Positions 1 through 9,573 of a stretch of 64,000 nt of DNA are shown here, piece after piece. Under the pieces are notes generated by a model. It was not told the DNA's origin. It made no database searches and was given only the letters and a program-made list of their open reading frames with translations. This DNA is from Aliarcobacter sp. (GTDB taxonomy: Bacteria; Campylobacterota; Campylobacteria; Campylobacterales; Arcobacteraceae): NCBI GenBank assembly GCA_028690445.1, contig JAQVBE010000006.1, positions 86,714 through 150,713 on the forward strand, read 5' to 3'. The position numbers and the translations under genes were made by a program. The number at the start of each line of letters is the position of its first letter. Position 1 is the first letter of the stretch.

Positions 1-2
1 AG

Positions 3-1073
3 TTTGATATTCAGCTTGTTTTAGGAAGTGCAACGGTTTCTTCTAGTTCTTTTTATAAAATACCTTTTTTTAGACTAGATGAAACTTATCATCAAACTAA
101 AAAGATTTATAGTTTCGAAGATAGTGAGGTAAATTTATCACTAAAAGTTATAAATAAAATAGCAAAAAACATAGATGGTGGAAATCAAGTAATAATATTT
201 TTACCAACACGCGCAAACTTTAAATACCAAATTTGCACAACTTGTGGGAAATCAGTTGAGTGTCCTTATTGTTCAGTTTCAATGAGTTTACATAAAAATG
301 ATTTAGCTCTAAAATGCCATTATTGTGGATATGCACAACAAATCCCTGAAACTTGTCCTTCTTGTCATAATGGAATAATCAAAAATCTACGAGTTGGAAC
401 TGCTCAAATTGAAGAGGAATTAAAAGAAATCTTTCCAACCAAGATAATAAAAAGATTTGACCGCGACCAAATAAAAACAAATAACCAATTAAAAACTATA
501 TTAAATGAGTTTAATAAAGGTAAAATTGATATTTTAGTTGGAACTCAAATGCTTTCAAAAGGACACGATTATCACAATGTTCGATTAGCTGTTGTTTTAG
601 GAATAGATTCTATTTTAAATATGAATTCATACAAAGCAAGAGAAAAAGCTCTATCTTTACTTATTCAAATATCTGGACGAAGTGGACGAAAAGGTGAGGG
701 TGAAGTTATTATTCAAACAAAAAATGAAGGTTTTTTTAATCACTATTTAAATGAATCAAATTATAAAGAGTTTTTAGAGAGTGAATTAGAGTTTAGAAAA
801 GAGCTTTATCCACCATTTTTAAAGATGGCAAAAATCACTTTTTCCCATGCCAATGGACTTAAAATAAAAGATGAAATGGACTCTTATGTTCAGATTTTAA
901 AAGCAAATAAAGATATTGAAGTTGTGGGTTTTGGACAAAGTCCAATTTTCAAAATGGCAAATAAATATCGATATGAAATCCTTGTTCGTACAAACAATAT
1001 AAAAGCACTTTTAAATGCACTTCATAGTATTCAAAGTCCAAACGCTTCAATAGATATGGACACAATTTACTAA
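3..1073 (+). CDS. priA: Primosomal protein N' (PriA helicase), 3' part only
   Basis: The reading frame is open from base 3, so the gene begins left of the window and only about 356 C-terminal residues are present. PriA is the 3'-5' DNA helicase that reloads the replisome at stalled forks. Visible are the helicase motif LGSAT at the left edge, a zinc-binding block with four paired cysteines (CTTCG, CPYC, CHYC, CPSC), motif V near MLSKGHDYHNVRLAVV and motif VI QISGRSGRKGEGEV. An internal ATG at 282 falls inside the zinc block and is not the start. A short gap separates it from dapD on the same strand. Confidence 0.93.
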   Translation, partial: FDIQLVLGSATVSSSSFYKIPFFRLDETYHQTKKIYSFEDSEVNLSLKVINKIAKNIDGGNQVIIFLPTRANFKYQICTTCGKSVECPYCSVSMSLHKNDLALKCHYCGYAQQIPETCPSCHNGIIKNLRVGTAQIEEELKEIFPTKIIKRFDRDQIKTNNQLKTILNEFNKGKIDILVGTQMLSKGHDYHNVRLAVVLGIDSILNMNSYKAREKALSLLIQISGRSGRKGEGEVIIQTKNEGFFNHYLNESNYKEFLESELEFRKELYPPFLKMAKITFSHANGLKIKDEMDSYVQILKANKDIEVVGFGQSPIFKMANKYRYEILVRTNNIKALLNALHSIQSPNASIDMDTIY

Positions 1074-1132
1074 ATTAACCTAAAATTAGTCTTCTTTGTT
1101 GTAAAATAAATCAAAAATTAATAGGAGAACTA

Positions 1133-2320
1133 ATGGCTTATACAAAAGAAGAATTCAAACAATTAGTAGATGATATTCAATCACAATCATGGTACAAAAA
1201 TCCAATCGGATTTGGTATTGCAAAAGTAGATAGAGGACAAATTAATAAAGATAAAATATTACAAGCAACTTTCCCTTTAATAAATTGGAATGAAAATTTT
1301 GGAAGTGCAGCTGTTTTATTAAATGCATTAAAAGAAGCTGGTGAAAATGTAGATACTTCAAAATCTGAATTAGTATGCAAAATTTCTGATGCTTTTTTAA
1401 CTTCTTGCATTGAAGCTTTTAGACCATTTATTCCTGAAGCAAAAGGTGATGCACATAAAAATGTTCAAGTTATCTCAACACTTGCATCACTTCCAATTGA
1501 TTCAGGATTAAGCGCTGATGATTATAGAGTTGTATTTATTTTTGAAGATACAGCACCTGAAAGTACAGAAGCTGTATATTTAAAACTTTATGCACTTTCA
1601 ACAGCAAAAGCAGCACTTAGAAGTTTAAATTTAACTGGTGCATTTGGAAAATTACATAACTGCGCATGGGTTGGAAATCAACCAATTGAACTTGACTGGT
1701 TAAGAGCAAATGAAATCGTGTTAAAACTTTCAGGAAAATACCCAACTATTGATATGGTTGATAAATTCCCAAGATTCTTACAACACATAATTCCTGCTGA
1801 TAATACAAGAATTCTAGAAACTTCAAAAGTTAGAATGGGAGCACAATTAGCAGCTGGAACAACAGTAATGCCAGGTGCTGCTTATATTAACTTTAATGCA
1901 GGAACTTTAGGTTCAGTGATGGTCGAAGGAAGAATTTCTTCAAGTGCTGTTGTTGGAGCTGGTTCGGATGTTGGTGGAGGAGCTTCAATTCTAGGAGTTT
2001 TAAGTGGAACGGATGGAATTCCAGTAAGTATCGGAGAAAATACACTTTTAGGTGCAAACTCTTGTACTGGAACAGCAATTGGTGATGGTTGTATTTTAGA
2101 TGCAGGTGTTACAATCCTTCCTGGAACTAAAATAGCATTATCTGATAAAGCTGTTGAGCAATTAAAAGAGATTAATCCAGGCAAAACTATTACTAATGTT
2201 ATGAAAGGTAGTGATTTTATTGGAGTAAATGGTGTTCACTTTAGAGTTAATTCTTCAAATGGTCAAACAATTGCTATGAGAAGTACAAGAGAAGTTAAAT
2301 TAAACGCTGATTTACATTAA
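1133..2320 (+). CDS. dapD: 2,3,4,5-tetrahydropyridine-2,6-dicarboxylate N-succinyltransferase
   Basis: DapD transfers succinyl from succinyl-CoA to tetrahydrodipicolinate in the lysine/diaminopimelate pathway, supplying peptidoglycan precursor in the cytoplasm. The 395-residue length fits the long DapD form of Campylobacterota. The C-terminal half (about residues 230-340) shows hexapeptide left-handed beta-helix periodicity with many Gly/Ala/Val turns (for example SSSAVVGAGSDVGGGASILG). The N-terminal half is the family-specific domain. The start is set by AGGAG at 1123, eight bases upstream of ATG. A strong terminator follows. Confidence 0.93.
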   Translation: MAYTKEEFKQLVDDIQSQSWYKNPIGFGIAKVDRGQINKDKILQATFPLINWNENFGSAAVLLNALKEAGENVDTSKSELVCKISDAFLTSCIEAFRPFIPEAKGDAHKNVQVISTLASLPIDSGLSADDYRVVFIFEDTAPESTEAVYLKLYALSTAKAALRSLNLTGAFGKLHNCAWVGNQPIELDWLRANEIVLKLSGKYPTIDMVDKFPRFLQHIIPADNTRILETSKVRMGAQLAAGTTVMPGAAYINFNAGTLGSVMVEGRISSSAVVGAGSDVGGGASILGVLSGTDGIPVSIGENTLLGANSCTGTAIGDGCILDAGVTILPGTKIALSDKAVEQLKEINPGKTITNVMKGSDFIGVNGVHFRVNSSNGQTIAMRSTREVKLNADLH

Positions 2321-2343
2321 TTTTATCTTTAAATAGTTTTTAT

Positions 2344-2376
2344 AAGGGCAAGAAGTTTTCTTCTTGCCCTTTTTAT
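2344..2376 (+). terminator. Rho-independent terminator after dapD
   Basis: A perfect 12-bp stem (AAGGGCAAGAAG paired with CTTCTTGCCCTT) with a TTTT loop is followed by a T-rich run. It separates dapD from the ABC-F gene. Confidence 0.93.
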
Positions 2377-2458
2377 TTTAACTCTAATCAACATATAACC
2401 ACATATATCGTATAATCCCAACCTTAAACAAATACAAAACACATAATAAAAGAGAAAC

Positions 2459-4243
2459 ATGATAGAACTTTCAAATGTATCAAAAAGCTATGGACCAAAT
2501 GAGCTTTTTAGTGAACTAAATTTAAGATTAAATTCTGGTAATAAAATTGGATTAGTAGGAAGAAATGGTAGTGGAAAATCTACACTTTTTAAGCTAATTC
2601 TTGGTGAAGAACAAGCTGATAGTGGAGAAGTAATGATTCCACGAAATTATAAAATCGGAGCTTTAAAACAATATTTTGATTTTACTGAAAAAACTTTAGT
2701 TGATGAAACAGCACTTGCACTTGCTGAAGATGATAAATTCAGTATTTATAAAGTTGAAAAGATTTTATTTGGTCTTGGATTTTCTCAAGAAGATTTAGAA
2801 AAAGAACCAAAATCTTTTTCAGGTGGTTTTCAAATTAGAATAAATCTTGCAAAACTTCTATTAACTGAACCAAATATGCTTTTACTTGATGAGCCAACAA
2901 ACTACTTGGATATTTTATCTATTAGATGGTTAAAAGCCTTTCTTAAAAACTTTGAGGGTGAAGTTATTTTAATTACACATGATAGAGATTTTATGGATAG
3001 TGTTTGTACTCACACAATGGGAATTATTAGAAGAAATGCATATATGATTGCAGGTGGAACAGAGAAGTTTTATGAGCAATTAGCAAGTAATGAAGAACAT
3101 CATGAAAAACAAAAAATAGCTCAAGATAAAAAAATCAAAGAACTTGAAGAGTTTATTGCAAAAAATAAAGCACGAGCTTCAACAGCTGCTCTTGCACAAT
3201 CAAAAGTTAAAATTCTTGAAAAAATGGATGTTTTAGAAGATATTGGTTATGACTCAACTTTAAAATTTGATTTTAATTACAAAGATACTCCAGCTAAGTT
3301 TTTACTTGAAGTAAAAGATGTGAGTTTTGGTTATACAAAAGATAATATATTATTTAAAGATATTTCATTTGCCCTTGAAAAAGGTCAGACTTTAGGGATT
3401 ATTGGGAAAAATGGTAAAGGAAAATCAACTTTACTTAATGTAATTGCAAATGAATTAAAAGCTTTAAGTGGAACTATTGATTATCATGGAAGTACAGTTT
3501 TTGGACACTTTGGACAAACAAATATTTCTCACTTAAACTTAAATAGCACAATTATGGATGAAATCCATTCAACAAATACAAAATTACCAGAATCAGTAGT
3601 TAGAAGTATTTGTGGTTTAATGATGTTTAGTGGAGATAATGCTAAAAAGAAAATTTCTTTATTATCAGGGGGAGAAAAATCTAGGGTAATGCTTGGAAAA
3701 ATTATTGCAAAAGATGTAAATTTACTTTTCCTAGATGAGCCTACAAATCACCTTGATATGGATTCAATCGCAGCTTTGACAAAAGCTATAAAAGCTTTTG
3801 AGGGTTCAAGTATTATCGTAACACATAGTGAAGAGTTATTAAGAGAAGTTTGTGATAGATTGATTGTATTTGCAAATGATGAAGCTATATGTTTTAATGG
3901 AACTTATGATGAGTTTTTAGAAAAAATTGGTTGGGATGATGATGTTGTTGAAATTAAAAAAGAAAAAAATGTAAAAGTAAACAAAAAAGAGAGCAAAAAA
4001 TTAAGAGCTGCTATTGTTTCTGAGAAAAGTAAAGCAACAACACCGATTAAAAAACAGATGCAAGAAATAGAAGAAGAGATTGAAAAACTGGAAGATTCTC
4101 TTGAAGATGCTAGAGTAAAACTTTCAAGAGATATTCCAAAAATTGAGAAAAATATTGAAGATAAATTTGCTCAATTGGAAGCTTTACAAATCAAACTTGA
4201 TGTTATGAATAAAGAGTTTGAAATAAGAATGAATGAGGTTTAA
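2459..4243 (+). CDS. ABC-F family ATPase (ribosome-associated type)
   Basis: A soluble protein of 594 residues with two tandem ABC ATPase domains and no membrane segments, typical of ABC-F proteins that act on the ribosome. Domain 1 has Walker A GRNGSGKST (about 36-44), signature SGGFQ and Walker B LLLDEPTNYLD. Domain 2 has GKNGKGKST, signature LSGGE and LFLDEPTNHLD. A charged linker joins them, and residues from about 500 onward form a Lys/Glu-rich coiled coil as in Uup/YbiT/EttA relatives. The exact ABC-F subgroup cannot be fixed by eye. It converges with the DUF234 gene, and the two stop codons overlap. Confidence 0.88.
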   Translation: MIELSNVSKSYGPNELFSELNLRLNSGNKIGLVGRNGSGKSTLFKLILGEEQADSGEVMIPRNYKIGALKQYFDFTEKTLVDETALALAEDDKFSIYKVEKILFGLGFSQEDLEKEPKSFSGGFQIRINLAKLLLTEPNMLLLDEPTNYLDILSIRWLKAFLKNFEGEVILITHDRDFMDSVCTHTMGIIRRNAYMIAGGTEKFYEQLASNEEHHEKQKIAQDKKIKELEEFIAKNKARASTAALAQSKVKILEKMDVLEDIGYDSTLKFDFNYKDTPAKFLLEVKDVSFGYTKDNILFKDISFALEKGQTLGIIGKNGKGKSTLLNVIANELKALSGTIDYHGSTVFGHFGQTNISHLNLNSTIMDEIHSTNTKLPESVVRSICGLMMFSGDNAKKKISLLSGGEKSRVMLGKIIAKDVNLLFLDEPTNHLDMDSIAALTKAIKAFEGSSIIVTHSEELLREVCDRLIVFANDEAICFNGTYDEFLEKIGWDDDVVEIKKEKNVKVNKKESKKLRAAIVSEKSKATTPIKKQMQEIEEEIEKLEDSLEDARVKLSRDIPKIEKNIEDKFAQLEALQIKLDVMNKEFEIRMNEV

Positions 4244-5049
4244 GCTAATAATAGCTTAAAGCTCTTCGGCGTAAATAGTCGAAGTGTCTCACTCTTTTGT
4301 GATTTTAACTCATTTGAAAAACCATTTTTACTAAATATTACAAAAATATCTACATTTAAATCTGCAGTTTTACAATCTTCTTTTAGTTTATTTAATTCAT
4401 TTTTCTTTAGTTTAGAGCTTATATATTTACAATTTCCAGCGATAATTTTCCCAGAAGTTGTTTTTGCAACTAAATCAATTTCAACTTTTTCATCCCAATA
4501 TTTACCAAATTGTTTAACTGGATCTTCTTCAAAAGAGTCTCTAAGGCATTCCATTGCTAACTCTTCAAAAATAAAACCACCAAATTCTGCTTCTTTATTT
4601 TCATAAAGTTCGTAAAATTCTTTGTAGTTTTTCTCTTTTATTCCTTTATAAATAGGAGAAACAAAAGCAAACCAGAATCTTAAAAAAGGTGTTGTAAAAA
4701 GAAGTTTTTTAGAAATTTTATCATCACCTCTTTTTTTTGCTAGGTGATGTTGTGAAGATTCAATCTCAATTATTCCTCTATCAATAAGTTTTTCAACACA
4801 TTTCATTCCTTCTTCAAAGCTAACAAATGCTCTTTTAAAAGATGAGTTTGTTCTTCTGTCGCCTTGTGCAATCCCTGTTAAAATGGCATGGTCAACTTTG
4901 TATCCACCACTTATAGTATTAATTTCATATCTAAGATTTGTATATTCATCTAAAATATGTTTTTCTATTAGTTCAATTAATGGTTTTGTAGTATCTATTT
5001 TTATATTTAATCCACCAAATACTATAAAGTATTTAACTGCTGTTTCCAT
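4240..5049 (-). CDS. DUF234 (PD-(D/E)XK-like) domain protein
   Basis: The C-terminal half matches the DUF234 domain usually found at the end of archaeal-type DEXX-box ATPases: WFAFVSP at about 127, then VEIDLVAKTTSGKIIAGNCKY, where D, N/G and CK could be the PD-(D/E)XK nuclease-like core. No P-loop is present, so this is a stand-alone form. Function is unknown. The first ATG at 5049 is in the middle of what looks like conserved sequence. The frame stays open upstream to the yaiI stop (QFRIFCQENKITD precedes the ATG), so the real start may be a non-AUG codon near 5118, just after an AAGGAT. Confidence 0.7.
   Translation of the reverse strand: METAVKYFIVFGGLNIKIDTTKPLIELIEKHILDEYTNLRYEINTISGGYKVDHAILTGIAQGDRRTNSSFKRAFVSFEEGMKCVEKLIDRGIIEIESSQHHLAKKRGDDKISKKLLFTTPFLRFWFAFVSPIYKGIKEKNYKEFYELYENKEAEFGGFIFEELAMECLRDSFEEDPVKQFGKYWDEKVEIDLVAKTTSGKIIAGNCKYISSKLKKNELNKLKEDCKTADLNVDIFVIFSKNGFSNELKSQKSETLRLFTPKSFKLLLA
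4241..4258. terminator. Small hairpin at convergent gene ends
   Basis: A 7-bp inverted repeat (TAAGCTA / TAGCTTA, loop ATAA) covers the overlapping stop codons of the ABC-F and DUF234 genes. It is weak and has no clear T-run, so a terminator role is uncertain. Confidence 0.3.
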
Positions 5050-5127
5050 ATCTGTGATTTTGTTTTCTTGGCAAAAAATTCTAAATTGATTTTTTGTTGA
5101 TTGGTCTATTAAAATAATGGTAAATCC

Positions 5128-5580
5128 TTAATTTTTATTATATTTTTGTAAAAAATTGTTTAGTGAATTTGCAAATTGTTGAGCATCTTTTTGAGAAAAA
5201 GCTGCTGGTCCTTTTGTGATTTCTCCACTATCTCTTATTTCTTGCATAAGATTTCTAATTGCTAAATACTGTTTTATATTATCTTTTGTGTATATAGCAC
5301 CTCTATGATCTATTGCATGGGCATTCTTCTCAATTGTTCTATTGGCAAGTGGAATATCTGCTGTAATTACTAAATCATTTTCTTCTAACATCTCAACAAT
5401 CTTATCATCAGCTTCATCTGCACCTTGGTTTACAATTATATATTGTATGTGATTAGAATCACCTATATTTATTTTTTTATTAGCAATTACAATAGTATCA
5501 ATTTTTTGTTTTTCTATAGCTCTTAAAATTATAGGTTTAAGTAAATTAGGAAAAGCATCTCCATCTATAAAAAGTTTCAT
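5128..5580 (-). CDS. yaiI: YaiI/YqxD family protein (UPF0178, DUF188)
   Basis: The 150-residue length and motifs match the UPF0178 family: N-terminal IDGDAFPN, central QGADEADDKIVEM, then DLVITADIPLANRTIEKNA and the C-terminal GPAAFSQKDAQQFAN. Acidic residues in a PIN-like arrangement suggest a nuclease-type fold, but no activity is established. It overlaps the upstream EnvC-like gene by 4 bases (ATGA), so the pair is probably translationally coupled. Its stop is in the same frame as the following DUF234 gene. Confidence 0.88.
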   Translation of the reverse strand: MKLFIDGDAFPNLLKPIILRAIEKQKIDTIVIANKKINIGDSNHIQYIIVNQGADEADDKIVEMLEENDLVITADIPLANRTIEKNAHAIDHRGAIYTKDNIKQYLAIRNLMQEIRDSGEITKGPAAFSQKDAQQFANSLNNFLQKYNKN

Positions 5581-6923
5581 ATTTTAAATAAATCTTTTGG
5601 GTCTATATGAGCTGAATCTTTTGTTGCTTGAAACATTAAGCTATCATCTACTCGTCCTACAACATAACCTTGTTTTATCCACTTTCCAACAACTAAAGTA
5701 GGTGAAATTTCATCTAAATGAGAATAAATCGTATGAAGCCCACCTTCATGTTGAATAATAACTACATTAGCCAACATTCCAGCATTTTTTTTTGCATAAA
5801 CAACTTTTCCATTTAAAACAGAAACAACTTTTGCCTTTTGTTCATCACTTTTTAAAACGATTGATTCATTAAATAATTTTATTTTATAAACAGGATCATA
5901 GTAAGTTCCGAAGTTTTTTACCACTTTAAATGATTTTAAAGGAGCAATAGTTTTTTCACCTTTATATTTTATTATTTGAATACCATCAGTTGAAGAACCT
6001 ATTTTTTTAACATCAAGATTTAGATTTTTTGCATATCTTTGGTTTCTAACATCAGCTGTTTGTACTACATCATCATCTAAAGGCGCAGAAGATGATTCTT
6101 CTTCTGTAACTTTTTGATTAGTAGCTTTCTTTTGTGCTAAAAGTTCTTGTAGTTTTCTTCTTTTATCTTCTGCTTCATTTTCAGCTCTAGCTTGAGCTTT
6201 TTTTGTCTCTTCTTCTTTTAAAATATTTAATTCAGAAAGAAGATTTTTTAATGATTCTTGTTCTTTTGCAACTTTATTTAACTCTTCTTGATAAGATTTA
6301 TGTTGTTCTTCTAAACTAATAAGGGAACTTGAATGTTTTTCTTTTAAAATTGTTAATTTGTTTTTTGTTTTTTGTCTATCTTCAATATAAGAAGCTATTT
6401 TTTCTATATCTTTTTGATTATTTTTTGTATTTGTTGATAATGCACTATAATTTGTGTTTAATTTTGAAACTTTTTCTTTTGAATATTGTGATAATAAAGT
6501 ATAGATTTCATTATCAATTAATTCTTGTAAAGTATCTTCCGATGCCAACTTTAGTGCAATAGAAATAGAAAATTCTTCGATTATCGTATCAACAATTTGT
6601 TCTTCATGGCTAGTTTTTTCTCTAATTAATTCAGTAGATTTAGAGTTTAAATCACTTAATTTATATTTTGCATCTTCTAAAAGTTTTTGATGTTCTGTAA
6701 TATCTGAATTAATTTGATTTATATCTTTTTCAAGAGTTGTAATATTTGAGTTTTGACTTTCAATTTTTTCTGCTAATTCCTTTATTTTTAAATTTGCATT
6801 TTCTTTTTTATCATCACTGGAATTAAGCTTTTCAGTATTAGTTTGTATTTTCTTGTCGATATTAGACGCTGCGAAAATAGTATTTAATGATAATATTATC
6901 AATAAAAAAAATAGTTTAATCAT
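5577..6923 (-). CDS. EnvC-like murein hydrolase activator (coiled coil + degenerate LytM/M23)
   Basis: 448 residues: signal peptide (about 1-18, ending TIFAAS), a long Lys/Glu-rich coiled coil (about 20-255), a low-complexity linker, and a C-terminal LytM fold (about 310-448). The M23 zinc ligands look lost: the usual HxGxD position reads LFNESIV, and the last HxH position reads LMFQATKD. The YSHL strand is retained. This is the pattern of EnvC, an activator rather than an enzyme. It follows ftsE and ftsX with an 8-base overlap, matching the known FtsEX-EnvC partnership in septal wall splitting. The orthologous position in C. jejuni carries an M23 protein. Confidence 0.85.
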   Translation of the reverse strand: MIKLFFLLIILSLNTIFAASNIDKKIQTNTEKLNSSDDKKENANLKIKELAEKIESQNSNITTLEKDINQINSDITEHQKLLEDAKYKLSDLNSKSTELIREKTSHEEQIVDTIIEEFSISIALKLASEDTLQELIDNEIYTLLSQYSKEKVSKLNTNYSALSTNTKNNQKDIEKIASYIEDRQKTKNKLTILKEKHSSSLISLEEQHKSYQEELNKVAKEQESLKNLLSELNILKEEETKKAQARAENEAEDKRRKLQELLAQKKATNQKVTEEESSSAPLDDDVVQTADVRNQRYAKNLNLDVKKIGSSTDGIQIIKYKGEKTIAPLKSFKVVKNFGTYYDPVYKIKLFNESIVLKSDEQKAKVVSVLNGKVVYAKKNAGMLANVVIIQHEGGLHTIYSHLDEISPTLVVGKWIKQGYVVGRVDDSLMFQATKDSAHIDPKDLFKI

Positions 6924-7734
6924 TATTTATCTTATATTTTAATAATACTCCAAATATTGTAAATATAGAAATACAAAATGATAGTAAAAATATTTTCATA
7001 AGTTCAACAAATATATTTATATCTATATCAACAATTTCGTGTAATTCTAGAGGAAATAATACTGTCATATTATGAGAAATATAATATAAAAATCCAGCAG
7101 AAATTAAAAATGATAATAAAGAGCTAATTAAAGCATAATTTAATATTGATGAAGCACTATATAAAATAGAAGCACCATGAAGCCTTAAAATGGATATTTT
7201 TACACTATGTTCATGGAACCAAAGTTTTATTTGTTTCGCAATAATAATTATTGCAAAAATAGTAATAATAAAAAATAGGATAAAAGAGACACTATTTAAT
7301 AAAAGTAATAATAAATATATTTGATTATGATTTTTATAAAAAACTTCAACTTTTTTTACATTTTTATTTTGTAATAAAGTTTGTTTTATATCTTCAAGTT
7401 CACTACTTGTTGGAAATATTTCTAAATAAATTTGATAAAAATTTGGAAGTCTTTGTTTTAAAAGTTCAATTGAAGTATCTGATAAAGTTGATTGTATGCT
7501 TGAAATAATTTTATCATTTGGTAAATTTTGTATTTTTTCTACTTTTATACCAGCTAATTCTTTAATGGCATTTTTTTCTAAAGGATTAATTGTAACTATA
7601 ATAATAGAATAATCCCTTGATATTTTTGATTTATAATTATCAACTACATTATTTATCAATAAAAACATAGAAAAAGTAATTAACATTGAAAGTAAAGGAA
7701 TTAAAAAAGCAAATACATTTTTAAGAAACTTCAT
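6916..7734 (-). CDS. ftsX: Cell division protein FtsX (ABC-type permease)
   Basis: About 272 residues with the FtsX layout: one N-terminal membrane helix (about 5-27), an extracytoplasmic domain (about 30-140), then three more helices (about 148-172, 195-218, 240-262). FtsEX transmits ATP hydrolysis across the membrane to EnvC. I place the start at ATG 7734 (MKFLKN) because GAGGA lies about 10 bases upstream. The frame also allows a TTG start at 7752. It overlaps ftsE by 14 bases. Confidence 0.87.
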   Translation of the reverse strand: MKFLKNVFAFLIPLLSMLITFSMFLLINNVVDNYKSKISRDYSIIIVTINPLEKNAIKELAGIKVEKIQNLPNDKIISSIQSTLSDTSIELLKQRLPNFYQIYLEIFPTSSELEDIKQTLLQNKNVKKVEVFYKNHNQIYLLLLLLNSVSFILFFIITIFAIIIIAKQIKLWFHEHSVKISILRLHGASILYSASSILNYALISSLLSFLISAGFLYYISHNMTVLFPLELHEIVDIDINIFVELMKIFLLSFCISIFTIFGVLLKYKINND

Positions 7735-8383
7735 AAATAATTCCATCCTCAATTGATAATTGTCTAAATTTAATTCCTAGATTTTTTGGAACACGGTGAG
7801 TTACAACAACAATAGTAATTCCTAATTGTTCATTTGCACCTTTTAATAAATTCCATACAACTTCGGCTGAAAAATCATCGAGATTTCCCGTTGGTTCATC
7901 TGCTATTATTATTTTTGGATTATGTGCTAATGCACGTGCCACAGCAACTCTTTGTTGTTCTCCACCACTTAATTCATTTGGATAATAGCCAGCTCTGTGA
8001 GCAAGTCTTACATGAGCTAATAATTTGTTAGCTTGGTCTTTAGATATTTCATCTGAATAACCATTTATTTTAAGAGGAATCATAATATTTTCTTCAATAG
8101 TATATTCATTTATTAGTTTATAATCTTGAAAAATAATACCAATATCTTTTCTTAAAATTCTTAATCTTTTTCCTCTTATACCAAAAACTTCTTGATTATC
8201 TATTTTAAGACTACCGTGTTTTAAAGGAATATCTCCATAAAATGATTTTAAAAGTGTTGATTTACCACTTCCTGAATTTCCACCTATAAAAATAAATTCC
8301 TTTGGTTTTATAGAAAAATTCCCTTTTTTTATAACATATTTATTATCATCATATGAAAGATAAATATTCTTAGCTTCTATCAT
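7721..8383 (-). CDS. ftsE: Cell division ATP-binding protein FtsE
   Basis: A 220-residue single ABC ATPase with Walker A GGNSGSGKST (about 34-43), Q-loop IFQDYKL, signature LSGGEQQRVAVARAL and Walker B IIIADEPTGNLD, followed by the H-loop THR. It is the cytoplasmic motor of FtsEX. It overlaps trmB upstream by 4 bases and ftsX downstream. Confidence 0.93.
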   Translation of the reverse strand: MIEAKNIYLSYDDNKYVIKKGNFSIKPKEFIFIGGNSGSGKSTLLKSFYGDIPLKHGSLKIDNQEVFGIRGKRLRILRKDIGIIFQDYKLINEYTIEENIMIPLKINGYSDEISKDQANKLLAHVRLAHRAGYYPNELSGGEQQRVAVARALAHNPKIIIADEPTGNLDDFSAEVVWNLLKGANEQLGITIVVVTHRVPKNLGIKFRQLSIEDGIIYEVS

Positions 8384-9573
8384 CTACTTAAAATCTCTTT
8401 TAACTTTTCGTGTGCATTTATATTAGAACTAGTAGGAAGAGGGTTTCCTTGATAATAAGAAATATTTCCATCATTTACATAAAGATATTTTGTTACAGGT
8501 CTATCAAAATTTCCCATTGTTAATTTTATAAGTCCTGAATTTTGAGAGTTTTCAATGATATAAAGTTCTTCTACATGAATAAAATAATCTTTTTCAATTA
8601 ATGATTTTGTTGGAATTGTTGTTAAAATATTATTAAAATTTACTTTAATATCAAAAGAGAAATCAAAATTTAAATTAATATTTTCATCAATATTTTGTGC
8701 TTCTAAAACCACATCATAAATATTTTTACCTTGTTTTTTCCATCTATCCTCATATTTACTAGATATTGCTAAATCTTTGTTTATATCGATAGTTATTCTT
8801 CCTTTAGGAAGATTTGTTAAAACTTCTGTACAAAAATCAAAATATTTTCTACTGTCAGTTCGTAGTTCTAGTGTTCCAGAAATTTTTAAAACTCTTAAAG
8901 CTTCGTTTACAAACTCATTTGAATAGATTCTTCTATGTGGTTTTTTGTCCCAAGGAACAGGAAAATGTACAAATATTTTTCCTACTTTATTTGATTCAAT
9001 AAATTCCATAAAAAGTCTTGCATCATAATTTACAACTAAAATATTTGTAATATTTTGAAGTTCAAGTTGTTTTAATAATTGTTCAATAGAAGGATAATGA
9101 ATTTCAAGACCAATAAATTGGATATTTGGATTTGTTTTTGCTTGGTGTAAAAGATGTCTTCCACTACCAAAACCAATTTCAATTTGAATTTCTTTATCTG
9201 TACTAAAATCATCAACAAAATAGTTAATATCTTTTAGATATTCATTTTTTGCCTCTTCTTTTACTTTTAAGTTATGTGTATTTGAGAATAATACTTTTGC
9301 ATTATTCAAATCTACATATGCATTTAAAGCATTTTTTACTAATGTAACAGGAGATAATCTTGTAACTTTATCAGCTTTAATCATTAAATCATCATTCTTC
9401 GGTTTTAGTGATAATAAAAATTCTTTATTTTCATTTTCTAATGCAATTCTATATTCAATTTTTCTAGTTTTTTGTGTAAAATTGTAAGATTTTGCAATAA
9501 ACTTAAATCCTACCCCATCCTTTTGTGATGGAGTAGTTATTAATTCTTTTTTTTGAAATACTATATGTGGCAT
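8380..9573 (-). CDS. trmB: tRNA (guanine-N7-)-methyltransferase, long Campylobacterota form
   Basis: TrmB makes m7G46 in tRNA using S-adenosylmethionine. The methyltransferase core is in the middle: EIGFGSGRHLLHQA (SAM-binding, about 133-146), GLEIHYPSIEQLLKQ, and the family signature HFPVPWDKKPHRRI. At 397 residues it is much longer than the about 230-residue E. coli enzyme, with an N-terminal extension of about 120 residues and a C-terminal one of about 100. Campylobacter TrmB has this arrangement. It overlaps the FN3 lipoprotein gene by 13 bases. Confidence 0.9.
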   Translation of the reverse strand: MPHIVFQKKELITTPSQKDGVGFKFIAKSYNFTQKTRKIEYRIALENENKEFLLSLKPKNDDLMIKADKVTRLSPVTLVKNALNAYVDLNNAKVLFSNTHNLKVKEEAKNEYLKDINYFVDDFSTDKEIQIEIGFGSGRHLLHQAKTNPNIQFIGLEIHYPSIEQLLKQLELQNITNILVVNYDARLFMEFIESNKVGKIFVHFPVPWDKKPHRRIYSNEFVNEALRVLKISGTLELRTDSRKYFDFCTEVLTNLPKGRITIDINKDLAISSKYEDRWKKQGKNIYDVVLEAQNIDENINLNFDFSFDIKVNFNNILTTIPTKSLIEKDYFIHVEELYIIENSQNSGLIKLTMGNFDRPVTKYLYVNDGNISYYQGNPLPTSSNINAHEKLKEILSR

